Part shown: positions 1 through 8,623 of the stretch, piece by piece
Layout: each line of letters starts with the position of its first letter
Position numbering within the stretch: position 1 is the first letter of the stretch
Source of the DNA: Sphaerisporangium rhizosphaerae
Lineage (GTDB): Bacteria; Actinomycetota; Actinomycetes; Streptosporangiales; Streptosporangiaceae
DNA length: 64,000 bases
Reading direction: 5' to 3'
Assembly (NCBI RefSeq): GCF_042665155.1
Contig: NZ_JBHTCG010000015.1
Location: forward strand, 1-64,000
The notes under the pieces: model-generated
Told to the model about the DNA's origin: nothing
Seen by the model: only the letters and a program-made list of their open reading frames with translations
Database searches by the model: none
Translations under genes and position numbers: made by a program

Positions 1-1182
1 CGCTTGCCGCCCGCCTCGCGGGCGCCGGGCGCCCGTCCCGGGCCGGGAGCGTACGCACCCGGCGAACCGGCGGCGCCGTACTCGGCCGGCATGGGCGCAC
101 CGGACGGCGCGGGCGGCCTCGGTGGCCCCGCCTGGCCAGGCGGTCCGGGCGGTCCGGGCCTCATGGGCGGACCGGGCGGGATGGGCGGACCGGGCGGGAC
201 CGGTGTGCCCGGCGGGACCGGTGTGCCGGGCGGCTCCCATCCGCCGACCGGGCCGGGCGGGGCGTGGAGCGGGGACGGGGACGTCGCGACCCCGCCCAGC
301 GGCCTCGGCACCGATCTGTTCTCCTTCCAGGGCACCGCGCCGCCCAGGGGCAGCAGCCCCGTCGGGATGATCGTCCTGGTGGTCGTCGCCCTGCTCGGCC
401 TGGCCACCATCGTCATGCTCGTCGCCTCGGCGGTCTCCGGCGGCGGTTCGCCGTCGCGCCCCGGCGGCGCGAAGGAGCCCGCCGGAGCCGGTTCCGTCCA
501 GGCGCCCGCCACCGCCGTCGATGCCCGTGCGAGCACGACGCTCGGTCCAGGAGGCGGCGCCGACCTCGGCGCCCGGGACGGCGCCTCCCCGGCCGCGGCG
601 GACGGCACGACTCCCGGGACGGGTGACAGCGCGTCCCCGGGGACGGCGGGCGGCGCGACTCCCGGGGCGGCGGAGGAGGTGTCGTCGGCCGTCGGGGAGG
701 GCGCCGCACCGGAGCCGGGGATGCGCCGCTACATGGACAGGTCCGGCTTCGCCATCGACGTGCCGGCCCCCCTGCGGGCGGTGGCCAAGGGCTCCGGAGT
801 CGCCTTCGCCGCCCCCGGGGACGCGCGCGCGGTCCGCGTCGCCCGGTCGGCGGACGGCTCCGCCGACGTGCTGAACTCCGCCAAGGCCGCCCAAGCCCGG
901 GCGCTCGCGGCCGGCACCTACCCCGGGTACGCGCTCATCCGCCTGGCCGCGACCCGTCCCGCGCCGTACACGGGGACGGACGTGGCCGACTGGGAGTTCC
1001 GCTACACCTCGGCCACGGGCTCGACGCGCGTGCTGTCGCGCTGGGTGTCGGTGCCGGGCGGCTCGCTGTACGCGATCTCCTGGTCGGCGCCCGACGCGCG
1101 CTGGCAGGCACAGCACGCCCAGCGCGACGCCGTGCTCTCTTCGTTCCGGCCGGCCCGCGAGGACACGCCCGGGGGTTCGTAG
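1..1182 (+). CDS. Gly/Pro-rich single-pass membrane protein, 5' end missing
   Basis: The reading frame is open to the first base of the window, so the N-terminus lies outside; a TTG at base 4 is probably internal. The visible part (about 390 residues) starts with a low-complexity Gly/Pro/Met region containing GGPGG repeats, then one clear membrane helix around residues 120-142, then an Ala/Gly/Thr-rich linker, then a compact domain of about 150 residues starting near MRRYMDRSGFAI. That layout resembles the C-terminal half of actinobacterial Ser/Thr protein kinases, whose extracellular domain often begins with a similar SGFAIDVP-like stretch. The kinase domain, if any, is outside the window, so this is inference. 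The stop lies 15 bp before fumC on the same strand. Confidence 0.6.
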   Translation, partial: RLPPASRAPGARPGPGAYAPGEPAAPYSAGMGAPDGAGGLGGPAWPGGPGGPGLMGGPGGMGGPGGTGVPGGTGVPGGSHPPTGPGGAWSGDGDVATPPSGLGTDLFSFQGTAPPRGSSPVGMIVLVVVALLGLATIVMLVASAVSGGGSPSRPGGAKEPAGAGSVQAPATAVDARASTTLGPGGGADLGARDGASPAAADGTTPGTGDSASPGTAGGATPGAAEEVSSAVGEGAAPEPGMRRYMDRSGFAIDVPAPLRAVAKGSGVAFAAPGDARAVRVARSADGSADVLNSAKAAQARALAAGTYPGYALIRLAATRPAPYTGTDVADWEFRYTSATGSTRVLSRWVSVPGGSLYAISWSAPDARWQAQHAQRDAVLSSFRPAREDTPGGS

Positions 1183-1197
1183 AGCAAGACTGGGGTC

Positions 1198-2619
1198 ATG
1201 GAGGATTTCCGGATCGAACATGACTCGATGGGCGAAGTGCGCGTCCCGGCCGCGGCCAAGTGGCGGGCGCAGACGCAACGGGCGGTGGAGAACTTCCCGA
1301 TATCCGGGCGCGGCCTCGAGCCCGCCCACATCGCGGCGCTCGGGCTGATCAAGGCCGTGGCCGCCGAGGTGAACGGCGAGCTGGGCGTCCTCACGCCCGA
1401 GATGGCCGAGGCCATCTCCGAGGCGGCCACCGACGTCGCCGAGGGCGAGTGGAACGACGAGTTCCCGATCGACGTCTTCCAGACCGGGTCGGGCACCTCG
1501 TCCAACATGAACGCCAACGAGGTGATCGCCACCCTCGCCGAGAAGCGCCTGGGCCGGCCGGTGCACCCCAACGACCACGTCAACGCCTCGCAGTCGTCCA
1601 ACGACGTGTTCCCCTCGTCCATCCACGTGGCGGCGACGGTGGACGTGGTCTACGAGCTGATGCCCGCGCTGGACCACCTGGCCGTCGCGTTGCGCCAGAA
1701 GGCCGAGGTGTTCGGCACGACGGTGAAGGCCGGGCGCACCCACCTGATGGACGCCACGCCCGTGACGCTCGGCCAGGAGTTCGGCGGGTACGCGACGCAG
1801 ATCGAGAACGGCATCGCGCGGCTGCGGGCGACGCTTCCGCGCGTCGCCGAACTGCCCCTGGGCGGGACGGCGGTCGGGACGGGCATCAACACCCCGCCCG
1901 GCTTCGCCGCCAAGGTGATCGAGAAGCTGCGGGAGGCCACGGAGCTGCCGTTCACCGAGGCGCGCGACCACTTCGAGGCGCAGGGCGCCCGTGACGCCCT
2001 TGTCGAGCTGTCCGGGCAGCTCAAGGTGATCGCGGTGTCCCTCACCAAGATCGCCAATGACCTGCGCTGGATGGGCTCGGGGCCGAGGGCGGGGCTGGGC
2101 GAGGTGAACCTGCCGGACCTCCAGCCGGGCTCGTCGATCATGCCAGGCAAGGTCAACCCGGTGATCCCCGAGGCGGCGTGCATGGTGGCGGCCCAGGTCA
2201 TCGGCAACGACACCGCCGTGACCATCGCCGGGGCCTCGGGCAACTTCGAGCTCAACGTGATGATGCCGGTGATCGCGCGCAACGTGCTGGAGTCCACGCG
2301 GCTGCTGGCCAGCGTGTCCCGACTGCTCGCCGACCGCTGCGTCCACCGGCTCACCGCCAACCCCGAGCGGCTTCGCGAGTACGCCGAGTCCTCGCCGTCC
2401 ATCGTCACCCCGCTCAACCGCCACCTGGGGTACGAGGAGGCGGCGAGCATCGCCAAGCAGTCGCTCAAGGAGCGCAGGACCATCCGTGAGGTCGTGATCG
2501 AACGCGGCCACGTGGCCTCGGGCAAGCTGACCGAGGAGGCCCTCGACGCCGCCCTCGACGTCCTGGCCATGACCCGCCCGCCCCGGCCCACCACCCCCGA
2601 GGACCCCGGCCCGTCCTGA
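1198..2619 (+). CDS. fumC: Fumarate hydratase, class II
   Basis: Catalyses reversible hydration of fumarate to L-malate in the citric acid cycle, in the cytoplasm as a homotetramer. The 473-residue product has the full class II length. It shows the lyase-superfamily signatures in order: a GSGTSSNMN motif near residue 97, SQSSNDVFP near 130, the AGRTHLMDATP helix near 180, and the mobile catalytic loop GSSIMPGKVNP at 311-321. The ATG at 1198 fits the conserved N-terminus (FRIEHDSMGEVRVP) but has no strong Shine-Dalgarno sequence. It follows the previous gene by only 15 bp and may share its transcript. In mycobacteria fumC lies near phoH, as it does here. Confidence 0.97.
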   Translation: MEDFRIEHDSMGEVRVPAAAKWRAQTQRAVENFPISGRGLEPAHIAALGLIKAVAAEVNGELGVLTPEMAEAISEAATDVAEGEWNDEFPIDVFQTGSGTSSNMNANEVIATLAEKRLGRPVHPNDHVNASQSSNDVFPSSIHVAATVDVVYELMPALDHLAVALRQKAEVFGTTVKAGRTHLMDATPVTLGQEFGGYATQIENGIARLRATLPRVAELPLGGTAVGTGINTPPGFAAKVIEKLREATELPFTEARDHFEAQGARDALVELSGQLKVIAVSLTKIANDLRWMGSGPRAGLGEVNLPDLQPGSSIMPGKVNPVIPEAACMVAAQVIGNDTAVTIAGASGNFELNVMMPVIARNVLESTRLLASVSRLLADRCVHRLTANPERLREYAESSPSIVTPLNRHLGYEEAASIAKQSLKERRTIREVVIERGHVASGKLTEEALDAALDVLAMTRPPRPTTPEDPGPS

Positions 2620-2840
2620 CCCGCGAACCGCTCAAGGCGCCGTACCGTCGTGACCGCGAACCGGGCGGCCGTACCTTCGCGACCAGCGAGCATCCCGGGG
2701 CGCTGTCCGGTTCCCGGGGATCCATCCCGCCGGAGGGTCCCGGGTTTGTCGGTGGGGGTGGTTAGGGTGCGGGGTGTGGACGGGCGGCAGGGGCCGGCCG
2801 GCCGCGTCGCCGGGGAGGCGGCGGCACGAGGAGGTCGGTC

Positions 2841-3956
2841 ATGACGGTGCTGGACATCAGGGCGCTCAACCGCGCCACGCTCGAACGGCAGCTCCTGCTG
2901 CGCCGGGCCTCCCTGACCGCGCTGGAGGCCGTCGAGCGCCTGGTCGGCATGCAGGCCCAGGCGCCGTTCCCGCCGTACACCGGGCTGTGGACCCGCCTTT
3001 CCGGCTTCCAGCCCGACGAGCTGTCCAAGCTGCTCATCGACCGCGGCGTCGTGCGCCTCGCGCTCATGCGCAGCACGGTCCACCTGGTCAGCGCCGCCGA
3101 CTGCCTGGCCCTGCGCCCGGTGCTCCAGCCCATGCTCGAACGCACCCTGCGCGCGGCCCACGCCGGGCAGCTCGCCGCTCTCGACGTCGAGGAGGTCGTC
3201 GCCTTCGGCCGCGCCCTGGTCGAGGAGCGGCCGCGCGACACCGGCGAGCTGGGCCGCCTGCTCATGGAGCGGTGGCCGGGCCTCGACCGCCAGGCGCTGC
3301 TCAACATCGTCCGCACCTACCTGCCGCTCGTGCAGGTGCCGCCCCGCGCCGTCTGGGGCAAGAGCGGCCGGCCGACGGTCACCACGGCCGAGTCCTGGCT
3401 CGGCCGGCCGATGGCGTCGTCGGCGGCTCCCGACGCGATGGTCCTGCGCTACCTTTCGGCCTTCGGGCCGGCGACGGTGGCCGACGTGCAGAAGTGGTCG
3501 GGCCTGACCCGCCTGCAGGAGGTCGTCGAACGGCTGGGGCCCGCCCTGCGGGTGTTCCGCGACGAGCGCGGGGCCACGCTGTACGACCTGCCGGACGCCC
3601 CCCGCCCCGATCCCGGGGTCCCCGCGCCGGTGCGGTTCCTGCCCGAGTTCGACAACCTGCTGCTGTCCTACGCCGACGGCTCCCGGGTCGTGGCGGCCGA
3701 GCACCGTCCCGCGCTGTTCACCGTCAACGGCATCATCCGGGCGAGCGTCCTGGTCGACGGCGTGGCACGGGCCTCCTGGAAGATCACCGAGTCCAGGGCC
3801 GGCAAGGGCGCGAGGGGCATGGCCCGGCTGGTGATCCAACCGTTCACCCGGCTGTCCGCCGGCGAGGTCTCCGCCGTCCAGGACGAGGGCGCCCGACTGC
3901 TCGCCTTCTCCGCCCCCGACGCCCCGCACGAGATCGAACTCGCCCCGCCCCCATGA
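2841..3956 (+). CDS. Winged-helix DNA-binding protein, AlkZ/HTH_42 family
   Basis: This 371-residue protein matches the winged-helix DNA-binding family that includes Streptomyces AlkZ, a glycosylase that unhooks interstrand crosslinks. Recognisable stretches are the N-terminal RALNRATLERQLLLRR and VERLVGMQAQAPFPPYTGLW, the central LMRSTVHLVSA, a central PPRAVWGKSGRPTVT segment and a late FLPEFDNLLLSYADGSRV segment. Family members are predicted DNA-repair or self-resistance glycosylases, but many are uncharacterised, so activity is inferred. The ATG is preceded by AGGAGG at good spacing. It stands alone, with no biosynthetic genes next to it. Length is close to the family norm. Confidence 0.85.
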   Translation: MTVLDIRALNRATLERQLLLRRASLTALEAVERLVGMQAQAPFPPYTGLWTRLSGFQPDELSKLLIDRGVVRLALMRSTVHLVSAADCLALRPVLQPMLERTLRAAHAGQLAALDVEEVVAFGRALVEERPRDTGELGRLLMERWPGLDRQALLNIVRTYLPLVQVPPRAVWGKSGRPTVTTAESWLGRPMASSAAPDAMVLRYLSAFGPATVADVQKWSGLTRLQEVVERLGPALRVFRDERGATLYDLPDAPRPDPGVPAPVRFLPEFDNLLLSYADGSRVVAAEHRPALFTVNGIIRASVLVDGVARASWKITESRAGKGARGMARLVIQPFTRLSAGEVSAVQDEGARLLAFSAPDAPHEIELAPPP

Positions 3957-4009
3957 CCGCCCAGGCCGTGGGGCCCCCGCGCCCCCGGCCCTGCCGTCTG
4001 CTCGGGCGG

Positions 4010-4201
4010 CGGCAAGTCGGCGGTGTCGATGTGGGTGACGCCGAGCCTTACGGCCTCGCGCAGCACCGCCACGGCCTGGTCGCGGTCCTTCGGCGGGCCG
4101 AACACCCCGGGTCCGGCCAGCTGCATCGCGCCGTAGCCCATCCGGCTCAGTGTGAGGTCCTCGGCGAGGGTCAGGCTGCCGCCGGGAGTCGTGGTGGTCA
4201 T
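4010..4201 (-). pseudogene. Truncated aldo/keto reductase (N-terminal relic)
   Basis: On the minus strand from an ATG at 4201 there is a convincing aldo/keto reductase N-terminus of about 62 residues. It includes the strand/turn LSRMGYGAMQLAGPGVFGPP, then the helix ending in GVTHIDTAD. The similarity stops exactly where the catalytic DxxxxY segment should begin. The frame then runs on as low-quality antisense sequence into the neighbouring winged-helix gene. More than 80% of the usual 280-330 residues is missing, including the catalytic Tyr/Lys/His. It is divergent from the MmyB-like regulator at 4427, the usual position for an oxidoreductase controlled by that family. I read it as a deletion remnant. 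Confidence 0.7.
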
Positions 4202-4426
4202 GATGTCGTCTTCTTTCCTCGGGTCTCCTCGGAACCGCCGCCACGCGGGGCGCGGTCGGGCCCGGCCCGGGTGGGCGGGGGGCGGGCCGACGGGCGGGGC
4301 GTCGCCGGAGAGGCGGCGGCCCACGGCACGAGTCTGGGTGACGACTCGGGAGTCAGAGGATGCCGCGCGGTTCCTGGGACTCGCAGGGACAGCCTAATTT
4401 CGTCCAGGGCTCGTAGGATTTGTACC

Positions 4427-5299
4427 GTGGACAGCAAGAACGCGCTCGGCGAGTACCTCCGTGCGCGTCGTGAACTGGTGCGTCCCGAGGACGTCGGCCT
4501 GGTGCCCGGCGGTCGCCGGCGGGTGCCCGGCCTGCGGCGCGAAGAGCTCGCCCTTCTCTCCGGGATCAGCTCCGACTACTACCTGCGCCTGGAGCAGGGC
4601 AGAGATCAGTGTCCCTCCGCCCAGGTGGTGGACGCCCTCGCCTCGGCGCTGCGGCTCGACGCGGACGGTGCCGCCTACCTGCACGAGCTGGCGCGGCCCC
4701 GCAAGCGACGCGCCCCCCGCACCCCTCCTGAGCGGGTGCCCGCGGGCGTCGCCATGCTGCTCGGCTCCCTGACCATGCCGGCGTTCGTGCAGGGCAGGTA
4801 CATGGACGTGCTGGCCGCCAACCCGATCGCCCAGGCGCTCTCGCCGAACTTCCGGCCGGGCGTCAACGTGTTGCGGGCGCTCTTCCTCGACCCGTCCGAC
4901 CGCGAGCTGCACCAGGACTGGGAGCGGGCGACGAAGGCCGTCGTGGCCGGGCTGCGCGCGAGCGCCGGCCCCGACGCGGCCGGTGATCCGCGACTGGAGT
5001 CGCTGGTGGGCGAGCTGTCGCTGCGCAGTGAGCGCTTCCGCAAGCTGTGGGCGCGGCACGACGTCGAGCGCCGGGCCGGCGGCACGAGTCACATGCTGCA
5101 TCCGCTGGTGGGCACGCTGCACCTGCGGCGCGAGAAGCTGGCGCTCAACGGCGTGGACGGCCAGCTCCTGGTGGTCTACCACGCCGAGCCGGGGTCGGAG
5201 TCCGCCCAGGCGCTGGCGCTGCTCGGCTCCTACGCCGCCACCACAGAAGCCGGCGACCCCGGTTCGCCGCTCTACTCCTCCGGGGCGGAGGGCAGGTAG
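4427..5299 (+). CDS. MmyB-like helix-turn-helix transcriptional regulator
   Basis: A 290-residue cytoplasmic DNA-binding protein. Residues about 5-75 form an XRE-type helix-turn-helix (LRREELALLSGISSDYYLRL, then an EQGRD turn). The rest is the MmyB-type ligand-binding domain, with typical stretches such as DVLAANPIAQAL, NVLRALFLDP, and LHLRREKLALNG near the end. MmyB-family regulators in actinomycetes commonly sit divergently from, and are thought to control, a dehydrogenase or reductase gene. Here that partner is only a relic at 4010-4201. The GTG at 4427 gives the normal N-terminus. The 3' end overlaps the convergent glycosyltransferase-like gene by 28 bp. Confidence 0.88.
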   Translation: MDSKNALGEYLRARRELVRPEDVGLVPGGRRRVPGLRREELALLSGISSDYYLRLEQGRDQCPSAQVVDALASALRLDADGAAYLHELARPRKRRAPRTPPERVPAGVAMLLGSLTMPAFVQGRYMDVLAANPIAQALSPNFRPGVNVLRALFLDPSDRELHQDWERATKAVVAGLRASAGPDAAGDPRLESLVGELSLRSERFRKLWARHDVERRAGGTSHMLHPLVGTLHLRREKLALNGVDGQLLVVYHAEPGSESAQALALLGSYAATTEAGDPGSPLYSSGAEGR

Positions 5300-7272
5300 C
5301 GCTGCTGGACGGCGTGGGCCATGCGGAGCAGGTACCTGCCGCCGGGCAGGCGCGTGAGGGTCCTTGCCAGCGACGAGCGCTTCGGGAGCAGCCTTCCGGG
5401 TTCCGCGCCGGCCTCGACGCGCACCCGGCCTCCTCTGGCCATCTCCAGGACGAACCGCAGGTCGGCCTCCTTGCCGTCGACGCGCAGGCGCGGCGCCCAC
5501 ACCCCCGGCCCGATGTGCCCTTCGCCCGCGAACCGGCGCGTGGCGACCTTGGCGACGAGCTGCCCCGGGTAGCGTCCGGGCACTCCGGGCTCGACCAGCG
5601 CCGGCACGCTGACGACGCGCCCGCGGTTGACCAGGTGGCGCAGCACCAGTTCGGCCGGCGGGCCGCCGCTCGGCGGGACGTACGGGACCGGCAGGACGAC
5701 GAAGACGCTCCCGTCCCGGTGGGTGACCGCGGCCGCCGGCGAGACGAGCACGATCGACTCGGCGAAGGATTTGGGCTCGACGCAGACGCTGAGCTCGCGC
5801 TGCTCCGACCAGCAGGGGATGACCAGCCTGCTCGGCCGCCCGGCCAGGACGCCGACGCAGCTGAGCTGGGCGCCGCGGTGCCCGGCGACCCGGGTGCGGG
5901 CATGGTTGGCGCCGGTGTGCATGCGGACGTGCACCTCCCACTCGCCGGGGCGCAGCGGGCGGCCGAGCGCGGCGGTGCCCACCTCCATCCGGGCCCGTCC
6001 GACGGCCCACAGGCGCACCCGGTCGCCCTCCTGGGACCGGCACATCTCGCCGGACACCGGCAGGAAGAAGATCAGCCCGTGGTCGGCGTGGCGGACGTAG
6101 ACCTCCATGCGGGCCCGTTCCACCGACTCGGTGACGTCGGCCAGCCGCGGCGGGAGGGTGAACCCGTCCAGCGGCGGCGTCCACAGCAGCCGGTCGCCGT
6201 CCGCGCGGAAGGCGATGGGCGTCCCCTCGGCGTCGACGATCTCCACGGCCAGGTCGAGCAGCAGGACGTCGTCGTCCCAGCGCACCTCGCGTAGCTCGGC
6301 GCGCAGGGAGATGCCCCTGGAAGCCTCGCTGAGGGCCACCAGGCGCCTGAGTTCACCACTTCTGAGCAGAACCGCCCGCGCGCGCAGATGGACCGGCAGA
6401 CCGGCGTCCAGCGCCTCGGGGAAGCGTTCGCGGGTCAGGTCGCGCAGCGCGGCGAACAACGCCGAGCGCTGGTCGGGCCGCGCGGACAGCAGCCGGCGTC
6501 CGCCGAGCGGGCGCAGCACGGCCGTGCGGAACAGGTGGGCGTACAGGCGCTCGCGCTGCTCCCCCGGGTCGCTGTGGGCGTCGGCGACGGCCAGGACCGC
6601 GCGGACGCCCTCGACGAGCGCCGCCGGGTCGGCCGGGCGCTCGGGCTCGGCGCCCAGGTGGCAGCAGACCTGGTCGGCGAGGATGGTGATGACCTTGGCG
6701 GTGAGGTAGGCCGCGAGGACGAACGCCTGCTCCGACAGCTCCGGGTCGACGTCGGCGAAGCGGATCTCGCGGGTGTCCAGGAAGCTCCTGCGGAACAGCT
6801 TGTGCGCCGTCGGCAGGGCGAGCAGGCGGTCGCGCAGCACGTCGGCGCGTTCGCGGTTGCGGGAGAAGGCCCGCGGCGGCGGGTTGTCGCCCTGGACGAG
6901 CCGGCCGATCAGCACGTCGGCGTCGGTCTCGGCGGCCATGCGGTACATGGCCTCCAGCGCCACCCGCTCGAGGCGGTCGCGCTGGCCGAGCAGGTAGACG
7001 TACTCGCCGCGCGCCACGGCCAGTCCGACGTTGCGCCCGCGCACGGGCGAGCCGGTGTGTTCGAGGTGCAGCACCCGGACGTTGGGCCGCACGGCGGCGA
7101 CGGCGTCGAGGCGCTCGCGCGTGCCGTCGTCCGACCTGTCGTCCGCGAAGATCACTTCGTACTCGTCCGACGGCATCGTCTGCTCCAGCAGCGAACGCAC
7201 GCACGCGTCGAACGCGTCATCGTCCGGGCCTGGCTCCGCTACCGGCACCACCACGCTGACCTTCACACCCAT
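5272..7272 (-). CDS. Glycosyltransferase family 2-fold protein with long C-terminal region
   Basis: 666 residues. Residues 1-110 have the GT-A Rossmann start of family 2 transferases: VSVVVPV, LLEQTMPSDEYEVIFADDRSDDGT, and RGRNVGLAVARGEYVYL. The family then expects an acidic DxD-type metal/nucleotide site, usually something like VDHDD. Here the position reads LGQRD (residues 95-99), keeping at most one Asp. The region up to about 290 keeps the TarP-like wall-polymer glycosyltransferase pattern (ADVLIGRLVQGD, AHKLFRRSFL). The C-terminal 370 residues are beta-rich and unassigned. It may be a catalytically altered or inactive transferase, or use a different metal site. No wall-polymer cluster is adjacent. 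Confidence 0.8.
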   Translation of the reverse strand: MGVKVSVVVPVAEPGPDDDAFDACVRSLLEQTMPSDEYEVIFADDRSDDGTRERLDAVAAVRPNVRVLHLEHTGSPVRGRNVGLAVARGEYVYLLGQRDRLERVALEAMYRMAAETDADVLIGRLVQGDNPPPRAFSRNRERADVLRDRLLALPTAHKLFRRSFLDTREIRFADVDPELSEQAFVLAAYLTAKVITILADQVCCHLGAEPERPADPAALVEGVRAVLAVADAHSDPGEQRERLYAHLFRTAVLRPLGGRRLLSARPDQRSALFAALRDLTRERFPEALDAGLPVHLRARAVLLRSGELRRLVALSEASRGISLRAELREVRWDDDVLLLDLAVEIVDAEGTPIAFRADGDRLLWTPPLDGFTLPPRLADVTESVERARMEVYVRHADHGLIFFLPVSGEMCRSQEGDRVRLWAVGRARMEVGTAALGRPLRPGEWEVHVRMHTGANHARTRVAGHRGAQLSCVGVLAGRPSRLVIPCWSEQRELSVCVEPKSFAESIVLVSPAAAVTHRDGSVFVVLPVPYVPPSGGPPAELVLRHLVNRGRVVSVPALVEPGVPGRYPGQLVAKVATRRFAGEGHIGPGVWAPRLRVDGKEADLRFVLEMARGGRVRVEAGAEPGRLLPKRSSLARTLTRLPGGRYLLRMAHAVQQRYLPSAPEE

Positions 7273-7497
7273 GCGGCCAGCGTGCCGCCGCGCGTCGCCC
7301 GCGCGCCCCCAGGCTTGCCGAAACCTCGAACAACCCTGACTAAGAGTTCGCGCGGATCATGACCGGCGCGCCGGGCGTGGCGCCCGGCCGCGGGCGGGAC
7401 CGGCTCGGCGGACGGACCGCGGGGCGGCCGGCCGGTATCGGATCGGCTCGACGGACGGGAGTGGATCGGTCGCGGCGGACGGACCACCGCGAGGCGA

Positions 7498-8235
7498 TCA
7501 GTACCAGCCGGTGGCCTGGGAGTGCGCCCAAGCGCCGCAGGGGGTCTTGTAGCGGGCGGCGATGTAGCCCAGGCCCCACTTGATCTGGGTGGCGGCGTTG
7601 ACCTGCCAGTCGCCGCCGGCGCTGGCCATCTTGCTGCCGGGCAGCGCCTGGGGGATGCCGTAGGCGCCGCTGCTGCGGTTCATGGCCCGCTCGTTCCAGT
7701 GGCTCTCGCGGTCCCAGAGCTTCTCCAGGCAGCCCCACTCGCCGGCCCAGCCGCGCGCGGCGGCCAGTTCCTGGCCGAGCGCCTTGTTGCTGCCGGGGTT
7801 GGGCTGGGAACCGGGCGGGAAGGCGTGCGCGGCGAAGCCGCCACCGCCGGGCGCGGACTTGACGATCTTCACCGAGTCCCACTTGGGCGCCGACTTGTTG
7901 CGGGCGGCCTTGATGTCGCGCTCGCGCTGCGCCTGGGCGGCGACGGCCTTGAGGGCGTCGGCCTCGGCGTCCGGCGCGAAGGGGTCGGACATGCGGGTGA
8001 GCTCGTTCAGGCTGAGCGGGGTCGCGGGGGTGGCGGCGTTCTCGCGCATCGTCTGCACGGTGAAGACGCCGAGCGCGGCGACCACGGCGAAGGAGAGGCC
8101 GATGACCACGACGCGCTTCGGGGTGAACCATGACTTGCGCGCGGGCCGCTGTTCGACACGGCCACGTGGCGGCGCGGCGTCGTCGTCGCCGTCCCGCCTG
8201 CTTCGCCTGTCTCTCACCTGCTGACCTGAGCTCAC
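7498..8235 (-). CDS. Membrane-anchored lytic transglycosylase-like protein
   Basis: 245 residues. A basic cytoplasmic head (residues 1-40) is followed by one membrane helix (about 43-62), an Ala/Lys-rich spacer and a C-terminal lysozyme-fold domain. That domain carries the predicted catalytic Glu in LWDRESHWN, then the conserved SGAYGIPQALPG segment and IKWGLGYIAARY. It should cleave peptidoglycan outside the membrane during growth or resuscitation. The protein ends at ATGWY, typical of this actinobacterial family. The 5' region holds a perfect CRP-type palindrome 108 bp upstream of the start, which suggests cAMP-CRP control as known for rpfA in mycobacteria. Confidence 0.87.
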   Translation of the reverse strand: MSSGQQVRDRRSRRDGDDDAAPPRGRVEQRPARKSWFTPKRVVVIGLSFAVVAALGVFTVQTMRENAATPATPLSLNELTRMSDPFAPDAEADALKAVAAQAQRERDIKAARNKSAPKWDSVKIVKSAPGGGGFAAHAFPPGSQPNPGSNKALGQELAAARGWAGEWGCLEKLWDRESHWNERAMNRSSGAYGIPQALPGSKMASAGGDWQVNAATQIKWGLGYIAARYKTPCGAWAHSQATGWY

Positions 8236-8342
8236 GGCCTATGAGCTTGCCGTGAGTTGGGGGGTGGTCCGCAACCCAAACGTAAAAGTTATTTGACGGT
8301 TACGTGGCTAACCGGCGAGTAACGTGCGGTTTCCCCGGCCGA

Positions 8343-8358
8343 TGTGATTTTCGTCACA
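8343..8358. promoter_or_regulatory. CRP-type operator TGTGA-N6-TCACA
   Basis: The sequence TGTGATTTTCGTCACA matches the symmetric CRP/GlxR consensus at all ten defined positions. It sits 108 bp upstream of the lytic transglycosylase start on the minus strand and 266 bp before the response regulator. In Mycobacterium, CRP controls rpfA, another wall-lytic gene, so the minus-strand gene is the likelier target. Confidence 0.7.
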
Positions 8359-8574
8359 CGGTGCCCCCGACTGCCCCCGGCTGCCGCCGGCCCGCCCTCC
8401 AGACCCCCGATCCGGAGGGCGGCGGGGCGATCGTCCGCCCCGGAGGCGCGTCCGCGCGGGCGGACCGGATGCCCGGCCCGCACCGTGCCCGCCCTCGGCG
8501 CGCGGGCGCGTGAGACGGGACGGCCGCGGACGCCTTCAGCGTGACGGCTTACTGTCGGGTTCCCATGCGGGCCA

Positions 8575-8592
8575 TGTCACAGTTCTGTGACA
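8575..8592. promoter_or_regulatory. Perfect 8-bp inverted repeat before the response regulator
   Basis: Arms TGTCACAG and CTGTGACA are separated by TT, ending 31 bp before the response regulator start and 3 bp before its AAGGAGG ribosome site. The position suits an autoregulatory operator or a repressor site. The protein that binds it is unknown. Confidence 0.5.
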
Positions 8593-8623
8593 CCTAAGGA
8601 GGTGACGGGGTTTCGGCCATAAT

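Larger units (their letters stand above)
8236..8623. other. Divergent promoter region, 388 bp
   Basis: No gene seen. It separates the transglycosylase (minus) from the response regulator (plus). It contains three symmetrical elements: GGTTA-N6-TAACC at 8298-8313, the CRP-type site at 8343-8358 and TGTCACAG-TT-CTGTGACA at 8575-8592. It also has a TTGACG hexamer at 8293. I looked for a ydaO (c-di-AMP) riboswitch, common before actinobacterial wall-lytic genes, and did not find its conserved blocks. Confidence 0.6.

Noticed and set aside
8236..8540. Possible ydaO (c-di-AMP) riboswitch before the lytic transglycosylase
   Set aside because: Only a GGGGAAACC-like stretch matches; the other conserved blocks (GGGGTGAATC-like and the CAGCTAAC-like end) are absent.
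8602..8622. Seven-codon leader frame before the response regulator
   Set aside because: A GTG with a stop six codons later inside the ribosome-site region; no evidence of translation.
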